A stretch of DNA of 32,800 nucleotides from Opitutus sp. (GTDB lineage: Bacteria; Verrucomicrobiota; Verrucomicrobiia; Opitutales; Opitutaceae), in the NCBI GenBank assembly GCA_013821985.1, contig PNJQ01000042.1, positions 1 to 32,800 of the forward strand, in the 5' to 3' direction. Made by a program: the position numbers and the translations under genes. Positions 24,498-31,222 of the stretch are shown here, in pieces (position 1 is the first letter of the stretch; each line of letters opens with the position of its first letter). A model generated the notes under the pieces. It did no database searches, had not been told where the DNA came from, and saw nothing but the letters and a program-made list of their open reading frames with translations.

Positions 24498-25798
24498 GGC
24501 GCCGGCGGGTGCGAGCGGAACCAGCGCAAGAGCGGCGTCGCAGACACGCCGTGAATTACCACCGACGCGGCGACGGTCGTGAACGTCAGCGACATCAACG
24601 GTTGCGCCAGATGCGGCGGCAGTTCGCGGCTGATCGCAAACATCAGGTAGTAGATTGAGCCGATGCCCCGCACACCGAACCACGCGATGCCGAAAAATTG
24701 CGCGCGGGTGAACGAGGCCGCGCGCCACACCGGCAGCACGGCCAGCGGCCGGATGACCAGGAACAGAAGCGGCACGAACCACCACGCCACCAGCGGCACG
24801 CCCGCGGAGAACAATCCGACGCCGACGAGCAACACCATGCCCACCTCCAGGATGCGCTCGAGCTGTTCGTTGAGGGAAAGCATGGAGTTGGCGAGATAGG
24901 CGGGGGCCAGCCGCGGGTCGGCCAGCACCTGCTTTTCGGTGGCTCCGCGAAGGCGGGCGCAATCGAGCGCAGCGAGTTCGTCGCCCCCGTGCCGGCGCTC
25001 GACGGCGCGCACCGCCACGCCCGCCGCAAAGACGGCAAGAAAACCATAAGTATGCGCGGCGAGCGCGAGTCCGTAAGAGACGCCGATCAATCCGAACAAC
25101 AGGTATTCATCGAAGGTCGTCGGATCGTGTTGCCGCCGGCGCAATGCGACGACGACTTTGCCGACGCCATACCCGAGGAGGCTGCCGATGCCCAAGCCAC
25201 CGAACGTGGCCCATGCCACATCAATCGCCCACCACCGCCACAGGCCGGCACCGAGGTCGTGCAACCCGAGCAGGCCGAGCCCGAGCATCACGAACGGAAA
25301 CGCGGTGCCGTCGTTGAAACCGGCCTCGCCGCTCAAGGCGCGCCGCAGACGATCGCGGTCGCCCGGGTGGCGCAACTGCACTTCGGAGGCGAGCACCGGA
25401 TCGGTCGGAGCGAGGATTGCACCCAGCAAAACGGCGGCGCCGAGCGGCAATCCGAGTCCCCACACGCCGACGGCGGCGAGCAGGCCGACGGTCAGCGTCA
25501 TTGAGGCGAACGCCAGGACCAAGGGTGGACGCCAGCGCCGGTCGCCGAGCGAAAGGCGAAGTTTCAATCCGACGGTGAACAGCGAAACGATGACCGCGAG
25601 TTCCGCTCCGCGGTAGAACAAGGGGTGATAGTAGTCCGGGTCGAAATTCGCGACGCCGAGCCCGGCCGGACCGAGCGCGATGCCGATGCCGAGATAGACC
25701 ATGGTCGGCGTGAACGGCAGGCGCGTCACGTAGGCCGCAGTGAGTCCCATGACGAGCAACAGCGTGCCGATGAGCAGCACCCACGATTCGAAAAGCAT
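24488..25798 (-). CDS. Na+(K+)/H+ antiporter, CPA1 (NhaP) family
   Basis: The 436-residue protein has about twelve hydrophobic segments and the CPA1 signatures: GAILAPTDPVLASEVQ in the unwound helix, and GEAGFNDGTAFPFVM with the Asn-Asp pair that marks electroneutral exchangers, plus AWFGVRGIGSIYYL near the end. Length matches short NhaP proteins without a long cytoplasmic tail. Which cation is exchanged cannot be read from sequence. It follows the sensor kinase gene by 116 bases on the same strand and could be the last gene of that transcript, but it may have its own promoter. Confidence 0.92.
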   Translation of the reverse strand: MLFESWVLLIGTLLLVMGLTAAYVTRLPFTPTMVYLGIGIALGPAGLGVANFDPDYYHPLFYRGAELAVIVSLFTVGLKLRLSLGDRRWRPPLVLAFASMTLTVGLLAAVGVWGLGLPLGAAVLLGAILAPTDPVLASEVQLRHPGDRDRLRRALSGEAGFNDGTAFPFVMLGLGLLGLHDLGAGLWRWWAIDVAWATFGGLGIGSLLGYGVGKVVVALRRRQHDPTTFDEYLLFGLIGVSYGLALAAHTYGFLAVFAAGVAVRAVERRHGGDELAALDCARLRGATEKQVLADPRLAPAYLANSMLSLNEQLERILEVGMVLLVGVGLFSAGVPLVAWWFVPLLFLVIRPLAVLPVWRAASFTRAQFFGIAWFGVRGIGSIYYLMFAISRELPPHLAQPLMSLTFTTVAASVVIHGVSATPLLRWFRSHPPAPQA

Positions 25799-25914
25799 CG
25801 TCAGTATGGACCGCGCGTCCGACGTGCGGTGCCTCGGAGGAATTCCCGAACGAAGCGGGTGCCGTGGCGGCGCGGAATATTGCCGACGCCCAGGCGATCG
25901 ACGGGCTGCTCAAC

Positions 25915-27273
25915 TCAGCAGGTGGTGCGCACCTGGAACTTTGTTCCGCCCTCGTGCGAATAAACCAGGTCCAGTTCGCCACCGATCTGCCGCGCCAGCA
26001 AACGACTGATGGCGAGGCCGAGTCCCGTTCCGCCCGGTCGCGTGGTGGCGCCTGGCTCGAAGAGCCGCTCGCGCACGGCTCCATTGATGCCCGTTCCTTC
26101 ATCGATCACTGCGAGCACAATTCCGCCGTCCTCGGGCGCGAGATGCACGGACACCGTCGCCCCGGGCGGAGTGGCCGCGATCGCGTTGTCCACCAGATTG
26201 GCCGCGATGAGGCAGAGGAGCGAACCGCGCTGACTGTCGATCGACCGATTGAGGCGGCTGTCAACCAGGAGCCGGACGCCACGCCGGGTGGCGGCGGGCG
26301 CCGCGCGTTCGCGAATCACGCCCGCCAGATCCGCCCCCGAAAGCTCGTAGCGGGCGCCGGTGCGTGCGTCACCCAGCAGCGCGACGACCTCGGAAATCAA
26401 CGCCTGCATGTGCTCGGTGTAGTGCACGGCGGATTCCCAATCGGCATTCTCGGCGGGGCCGGCCGTGACGGCGGCACGCAGGCCCGCCACGGAACCCTGC
26501 AACCCGTGCATCAGGTGGGAGGTGATTTGCCCCAACGCGGAGGCCTTGGCTGCGAGCGTGAGCTCGAAGTTGGCGCGGGCCAGCCGTGCATTGCGCTCCG
26601 CGATGAGTCGCTGGGCGCGGACGTTGCCGAGGTAGGCGAGCACGCCGACGGCAACCAGCAAGAGCGAGCCGAGGCTGAACGTCGTCAGCGTCTGGCGCCA
26701 CAGGCGCTGCTCGATCGCGTCCAACTCGGCACTCAGCGCGCGGGCATCCAGGTAATACTGGGCAAAGCCCAGGGGCTGTCCGGTGACGCGCCCTTCGAGA
26801 GGAAAGAGCACCTCCAACACCGGAGCCGTGGCCGCGGCATCGGCACCGGCAAAGTAGCGCGAGAGCGGCAGCGCGGCGTGAAACCGACTGATCGGCGTGC
26901 CGCCGAGCAGCGTGATGTAATCAGGCGCGGTGATTTCCGCGAAAAGCAGCGACCCGGGCACCGCGCCGGCGAAGCCGGCCTGGGGGTCAAAGACCGCCAG
27001 CGCGAGCACGCCGTCCCGCTGGGCATTTGCGAGCACGGCGGCGAGGAGTTGCTCCGTGCGAAGCGTCGCTGCGCCCGCGCGGGACTCCGCCTCCATGAGC
27101 TGCTGCCGCGCAACGGGCCGCAAGACCGCGGCATCGCGGCCGATCACCGTGCGCCGAATTTCCCCATGCAAATCCGCGCGAAATCGCAGCAACATCACCC
27201 CGAAGATCGCGGCCAAGGCGAGTCCGACGGCAAGAGTCCCGAGCGCCAGCTTGGGGCTGCGAAACGACTTCAT
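25915..27273 (-). CDS. Membrane sensor histidine kinase
   Basis: The 452-residue protein has a transmembrane helix at about 9-29, a periplasmic sensor region (about 31-193), a second helix (about 197-216), a DHp helix pair and a C-terminal ATPase domain. The phosphoacceptor is most likely His256 in SHLMHGLQGSVAGL. The ATPase shows the N-box ANLVDNAIAA, the G1 box VIDEGTGI and the G2 box GGTGLGLAISRLLA. The residue after His256 is Gly, not the usual Glu or Asp, and the Asn of the common HExxNP motif is Gly260, so catalysis may be atypical. The gene starts one base after the preceding stop (TAAGATG). Its obvious partner is the sigma54 response regulator at 29747-31153. Confidence 0.92.
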   Translation of the reverse strand: MKSFRSPKLALGTLAVGLALAAIFGVMLLRFRADLHGEIRRTVIGRDAAVLRPVARQQLMEAESRAGAATLRTEQLLAAVLANAQRDGVLALAVFDPQAGFAGAVPGSLLFAEITAPDYITLLGGTPISRFHAALPLSRYFAGADAAATAPVLEVLFPLEGRVTGQPLGFAQYYLDARALSAELDAIEQRLWRQTLTTFSLGSLLLVAVGVLAYLGNVRAQRLIAERNARLARANFELTLAAKASALGQITSHLMHGLQGSVAGLRAAVTAGPAENADWESAVHYTEHMQALISEVVALLGDARTGARYELSGADLAGVIRERAAPAATRRGVRLLVDSRLNRSIDSQRGSLLCLIAANLVDNAIAATPPGATVSVHLAPEDGGIVLAVIDEGTGINGAVRERLFEPGATTRPGGTGLGLAISRLLARQIGGELDLVYSHEGGTKFQVRTTC

Positions 27274-27274
27274 C

Positions 27275-28786
27275 TTACTCCGGCAGCGCCTGCCACTCTT
27301 TCACACCGGGCAGGTCCAGCGCGGCAATCGCCGCGTCAAACAACAGCTGTCGTTGGGCCGGTGAAAGGCCGGGGTGGAGCGTCGCCAGCCGATACTCGCG
27401 ATAGAGGGTCTGCAACTGCTGCTGCTTGAAGGCGGCGGCGAAATCGGCCAGCAGCGCATCCACCGACTTGTCGCTTTTTTCCGGCGAGCTTGCGGCGGCA
27501 CGAGCGACTTCCTCGCGGATGGCCCGGGCCTCGACCGCCAGCGCGGCCAGGCTGGCGCGGTTCCGTTCCTCGAATTCGGCCAGTGCGGCGCGCCCCGCCG
27601 ACGCCGAGGGCTTGCTGCGTCGATTAGGGGTTGCTTCGGCCTGACGCTGGGCCGCCCGTTGCAGTTCCGCCTTGTCGCGCAAATACGCATCGATGCGGGC
27701 CAGGAGTTCGCCGGGAAGCGCGCCGTGCGCGACCGGGGCGGGCGGCGCGGACCGGCCGGCGAGCCGGCGGCGGATTTGTTCAGCGAGCGGCTCGAGGGCA
27801 GACAGCCGTGGGGCCTGGCGTTCCGCCAGTTCCTGCAGGGCCTTTTCGCGCCGACTTTCCGATTCGCGATCAAGGGTAAAGAGCGCATCGCGCAATTCGC
27901 GTTTCAACGCCGTCTTTTCCTCCACGAAACGCGCGATCTCGGACGACACTTCCGCGGGCAGTCCCTCCGGCAGCCGAATCCGGCTGCCGTGGGGTAGAAA
28001 ATAAATCACGTGCTCGGGCACGAAGCTCGCGTTCAAATCCACCTGGCGCTCGCCGAGTGCCTCGGCCAGTTCCGCCACGACCTCGCGGAGGAGCTGACGT
28101 TGTTCCGGGGCCAGCCCCTCCTGATAGTAGATGGCGGCCCGCACCACGCTGAACTCGTCGTAGAGCAACTCCTGGGGCGTGCGTTTGGAATGGGGATCGC
28201 CCAGGCGCCAATTGCGGTGCTGATTCCAGTCTCCGTCGGAGACTGCAAAACCGCCACGATACAAGTCGCGCCGGAGCGCGTCCGCACCGACAACCAGATC
28301 GGCGAGCAGCTTGTCCTGTCCAGTCCGCAGCGTTTCCAGGACGGAGGCGTCGCCGCCAGCAAGGGCGGAGCGCAGTTCGGACAGCGCGCCGTCGCGGGCG
28401 ATCCGGTAGGAGTCGAGCCGCTGTCGGTGTCGTCGGTTCAGCGTTCCGCCGGCAAAACGCGTGCTGAGTGGCGCATAGAAGAGTTCATTGGCGTAGGGCA
28501 TGAGCTCGGACCAGATGGCGTCGCGCACGGTGGGCAGCGGCGGCAGTTCCGAGTCCAAGACCGGAATGAGAGCGGGGAAGAGAATCGGGGCGACGTCGAG
28601 CACCGGGGCCGCGTGCACGGCGAACGGATCGCGTCGGGTGCCCACCACGCTCGAATCGCGCGGCGTCGGACGCGCCGAGGCGTCGATGCCCGGTGCGGTG
28701 GCCGTCGTGGGCGATTGGGCGCGCGCTGCCGACCCGGCACCGAGCCAAACGACAATACTGACGAGCAGGAGTCGAACCATGGACAT
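27275..28786 (-). CDS. Secreted helical protein of unknown function in a two-component cluster
   Basis: A 503-residue protein with a signal peptide (MVRLLLVSIVVWLGAGSAARA, cleavage before Gln) and a mature part rich in Ala, Arg, Glu and Leu. Long helices with coiled-coil potential occupy about residues 280-470 (EIARFVEEKTALKRELRDAL, REKALQELAERQAPRLSALE, LAALAVEARAIREEVARAA). Two similar short stretches, GLAPEQRQLLREVVAELAEAL and GLSPAQRQLLFDAAIAALDL, may mark a repeated unit. No family recognised. In-frame ATGs at 28786 and 28780 both fit the signal peptide. It lies directly upstream of the sensor kinase with a one-base gap, which suggests that it acts with the sensor, perhaps as a periplasmic partner (inference). 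Confidence 0.75.
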   Translation of the reverse strand: MSMVRLLLVSIVVWLGAGSAARAQSPTTATAPGIDASARPTPRDSSVVGTRRDPFAVHAAPVLDVAPILFPALIPVLDSELPPLPTVRDAIWSELMPYANELFYAPLSTRFAGGTLNRRHRQRLDSYRIARDGALSELRSALAGGDASVLETLRTGQDKLLADLVVGADALRRDLYRGGFAVSDGDWNQHRNWRLGDPHSKRTPQELLYDEFSVVRAAIYYQEGLAPEQRQLLREVVAELAEALGERQVDLNASFVPEHVIYFLPHGSRIRLPEGLPAEVSSEIARFVEEKTALKRELRDALFTLDRESESRREKALQELAERQAPRLSALEPLAEQIRRRLAGRSAPPAPVAHGALPGELLARIDAYLRDKAELQRAAQRQAEATPNRRSKPSASAGRAALAEFEERNRASLAALAVEARAIREEVARAAASSPEKSDKSVDALLADFAAAFKQQQLQTLYREYRLATLHPGLSPAQRQLLFDAAIAALDLPGVKEWQALPE

Positions 28787-28844
28787 GGGAGCGGATTGTT
28801 TAGCGGAGCGCGCCGACGCTGTCTAGGGGCGATCGCCAAACAAA

Positions 28845-28904
28845 TCTCCCCGGGGCGCCGCGCACACACGTAGGCCGGACCGAACCACGCGACCCCCGGG
28901 GAGA
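28845..28904 (-). terminator. Terminator-like inverted repeat after the outer-membrane protein gene
   Basis: Perfect 11-base arms, TCTCCCCGGGG at 28845-28855 and its reverse complement at 28894-28904, begin four bases beyond the TGA of the gene at 28908-29561. Read on the minus strand the second arm is followed by ATTTGTTTGG. The 38-base loop is long for an intrinsic terminator, so partial termination or mRNA 3'-end protection is as likely as full termination. Confidence 0.5.
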
Positions 28905-28907
28905 AAT

Positions 28908-29561
28908 TCAAAATTTCACTCCGACGCCTGCGCCGAAAAGGTGCGCGTTGACTGTGGCGAGCGGCGCGTAGGTGTAGTGCACGATTGCGATCACGCGCTC
29001 GTTGAGCTGATAACCCAGTTCGATTTCGGCGGACGCGGCGACCTCCTCCCGCGTTTCCCGATGGATCAGTTCATCGCGCCGCAAAATGAGCGGCTGATAG
29101 CCCGCGGGCAGCGGGAATAGCTGGTCGATCAGTTCCACGCGCGAGCGCTCCGCCTGCAGGATCGGCACCAGGCAGAGCGTCCAGCCACGGTGGGCGAGCA
29201 ATTGCAGCGGAAGCGCGAGCGAGAGCAGCTGGGTCTGCTGGCGGAATTCGTAGGGACGCACCGCGGGGAGGATGACCTCGCCGGGAATCACGTGCCAGTT
29301 CGGCGACTCCTTGAGAACACTGATCTCCCCCATCGTCGTGAAGCGAAGTTCGATGCGGACGCGCGAAGTGAGGTGCGTGCCCACGGCCAGACTACCGCCG
29401 AGGCGCGGCGACGCCGATTCCAGCGGAACACCGAAGTCGCCAATCGATGGGGTGCCGGAAAATTCTGCCAACGAAAGTCGCGGTTCGATATAGACCGCGG
29501 CGCGCGTCGCGACCGGGAGGATAACAAGAAGGGAGAAGACGGAGAGGATACGGATAGGCAT
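28908..29561 (-). CDS. Predicted outer-membrane beta-barrel protein
   Basis: Starting at ATG 29561, the 217-residue protein has a signal peptide (MPIRILSVFSLLVILPVATRA) and a mature domain of alternating amphipathic strands (for example RVRIELRFTTMGEI, QQTQLLSLALPLQL, EVAASAEIELGYQL, RVIAIVHYTYAPLA), and it ends in a strand with C-terminal Phe (AHLFGAGVGVKF), as expected for a protein inserted by BamA. An eight-strand OmpA/OmpW-like barrel is a reasonable guess; no exact family assigned. The start is fixed by a perfect Shine-Dalgarno sequence; an ATG at 29591 is less likely. The gene lies between the response regulator and the 503-residue secreted protein. Confidence 0.75.
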   Translation of the reverse strand: MPIRILSVFSLLVILPVATRAAVYIEPRLSLAEFSGTPSIGDFGVPLESASPRLGGSLAVGTHLTSRVRIELRFTTMGEISVLKESPNWHVIPGEVILPAVRPYEFRQQTQLLSLALPLQLLAHRGWTLCLVPILQAERSRVELIDQLFPLPAGYQPLILRRDELIHRETREEVAASAEIELGYQLNERVIAIVHYTYAPLATVNAHLFGAGVGVKF

Positions 29562-29566
29562 ACACC

Positions 29567-29575
29567 CACCTCCTT
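29567..29575 (-). promoter_or_regulatory. Perfect Shine-Dalgarno site of the outer-membrane protein gene
   Basis: The minus strand reads AAGGAGGTG, fully complementary to the usual 16S rRNA 3' end, five bases before the ATG at 29561. The other starts I inspected in this window have weak or no Shine-Dalgarno sequence, so this gene appears built for strong translation. Confidence 0.85.
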
Positions 29576-29590
29576 GCTTTCTCCGTGCCA
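29575..29590 (-). promoter_or_regulatory. Sigma54-type -24/-12 promoter match
   Basis: The minus strand reads TGGCACGGAGAAAGCA. Against the consensus TGGCACG-N4-TTGCA the -24 box is perfect, the invariant GC of the -12 box is present at exact spacing, and only the two T of the -12 box are replaced by A. A sigma54 activator gene lies immediately upstream. The predicted start, about 29564, would fall after the Shine-Dalgarno site and three bases before the ATG, so either transcription from it is leaderless or the match is accidental. Confidence 0.45.
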
Positions 29591-29746
29591 ACCCGCCGCG
29601 CCCGGGCGCAGTGCGCGGAACCTCAGCTGATTACGTGATTTGCCGGCGCTCAGGCAGCCGGAGAGCGGTGGAAGAATTTTGGGAACTGCACCCAACTGGG
29701 CGCGGCGGCCGGCCGAAAAGTGGGCGCATTGACCCGCCGGTCGCAG

Positions 29747-31153
29747 CTACTCGCCCGCCGAAATGGGAGCCATGCCGGATTGCTCGAGACGGTAGCGGAG
29801 AAAATCGCGGGTGACTCCGAGTCGGCGCGCGGCGGCGGATACATTGCCGCTCGTCTCCCGGAGCGCTTCGTCGATGAACGTCTTCATTGCCTCGTCGAGC
29901 ACGAAGCCGGTCTCCGGCAAGCGCCAATGGGGATTGCGCCAAGCGGCGGGTGCGGCGTCACGATCGCGTTCGAGGTGAGGAAAATCAAGGGTCGGGCCTT
30001 CCCCGAAGATCACGGCGCGCTCGAGCTCATGCGCCAGTTCGCGGACGTTGCCCGGCCACGCTTGCGCCCGCAGGCGCCGGGCGCCTTCGGCGGAGATGAC
30101 CAGCCCCCGCCGGCGGTGACGCGCGGCGATTTGCGCGAGCAAGTGCCGCGCGAGAGTGGTCACATCCTCACCGCGCTCCCGGAGCGGCGGCAGCTGCACG
30201 CGCAGCAAATTCAAACGATGAAACAGGTCCTCGCGAAACGCCGCCGCGGCGACAAGTTCGCCCAGCGGGCGGTTGTTGGCGGCAATGATTCTCGCGTCCA
30301 CCGCGACCTCCTTGGTGCCACCGACGCGCCGAATGCGACCGTCTTCGATGGCCGTCAGCAGCTTGGCTTGAACTGCCGCCGATAGGGCGCCGATCTCATC
30401 GAGAAAGAGCGTTCCGCCGTCGGCGGCTTCGAAGAGCCCGACCCGCGCCTGCTTCGCGTCGGTGAACGCGCCGCGCTCGTGGCCGAAGAGTTCGGATTCC
30501 GCGAGTTGCTCGGGCAGCGCCGCGCAATTCACCGCCACGAAGGATGCGCGGCCCCGCGGGCCATGCCCGTGCAGCCACCGCGCCAATGCGGTCTTGCCCG
30601 TGCCTGTCTCGCCCTCGACCAAGACGGGCGGCAAGCGCGTGCCGAGTCGCCGCTCGGCGGCGATGATCGTGTCGAGCTGCGCGCGGACCGCGGCCAGGCT
30701 GTGGCCAAAGAACAGCTCCGCGCCGACATCTGCCGCGGCGACATGCTGGTCGCGACGCGCGGAATTACGCGCCTGCCGGCAGCGAAGCAGGGCCAGCGGG
30801 AGTTCGTCCGGCTCGAACGGTTTGGTGAGGTAGTCGCCGGCGCCGAGGCGCATCGCCGCGACGGCTTCGCGCACGCCGCCGAAAGCGGTCATCACTACCA
30901 CGGCGGTGTTTTCGGAAAACGCGTTTTCGCGCAGCAGGGAGAGCGCGTCGCCGTCGGGCAGGTGAAGGTCGAGGAGCGCAAAATCGAACGTGATCGTGCG
31001 TGCCAGCCGGCGCGCTTCATCGAGCCGCGAGGCTTCGCTCACCTCGGCGCCAAGGGCGCGCAGGCGGGCGACGAGCCGCTTGCGCAGCGGAGCGTCGTCT
31101 TCGAGCAGCAACACCTCACATCCGGCGGGCAGGTGGGTTTCAACGGCATCCAT
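29747..31153 (-). CDS. Sigma54-dependent response regulator, NtrC family
   Basis: The 468-residue protein has a receiver domain (about 12-125: acidic pocket LLLEDD, phosphoacceptor Asp62 in LLDLHLPDGD, Thr89 and Lys111 in YLTKPFEP), an AAA+ sigma54-interaction domain (about 150-375: Walker A GETGTGKT at 181-188, ELFGHERGAFTDAKQ, Walker B GGTLFLDEIG at 246-255, NNRPLGELVAAAAFREDLF and AWPGNVRELAHELER) and a Fis-type helix-turn-helix (about 430-460: SGNVSAAARRLGVTRDFLRY). It should activate sigma54 RNA polymerase from upstream sites when phosphorylated. The sigma54-contact loop reads GAFTDA, not GAFTGA. Partner kinase is likely the gene at 25915-27273. Confidence 0.95.
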   Translation of the reverse strand: MDAVETHLPAGCEVLLLEDDAPLRKRLVARLRALGAEVSEASRLDEARRLARTITFDFALLDLHLPDGDALSLLRENAFSENTAVVVMTAFGGVREAVAAMRLGAGDYLTKPFEPDELPLALLRCRQARNSARRDQHVAAADVGAELFFGHSLAAVRAQLDTIIAAERRLGTRLPPVLVEGETGTGKTALARWLHGHGPRGRASFVAVNCAALPEQLAESELFGHERGAFTDAKQARVGLFEAADGGTLFLDEIGALSAAVQAKLLTAIEDGRIRRVGGTKEVAVDARIIAANNRPLGELVAAAAFREDLFHRLNLLRVQLPPLRERGEDVTTLARHLLAQIAARHRRRGLVISAEGARRLRAQAWPGNVRELAHELERAVIFGEGPTLDFPHLERDRDAAPAAWRNPHWRLPETGFVLDEAMKTFIDEALRETSGNVSAAARRLGVTRDFLRYRLEQSGMAPISAGE

Positions 31154-31222
31154 GCGCGCGAGCTATGGGCGATTTTTCCCCAAGCTCAAGCGCGCGAAGC
31201 TCCGCCGGCGGCGGAAGACGAT

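Noticed and set aside
25864-27429. Open frame of 521 codons antisense to the sensor kinase
   Set aside because: The kinase N, G1 and G2 boxes are intact on the minus strand; the antisense frame shows nothing.
31154-31222. Hairpin TCCGCC-gcc-GGCGGA between RNase R and the response regulator as a terminator
   Set aside because: Short stem without a following T-run; read-through or an internal promoter cannot be judged.
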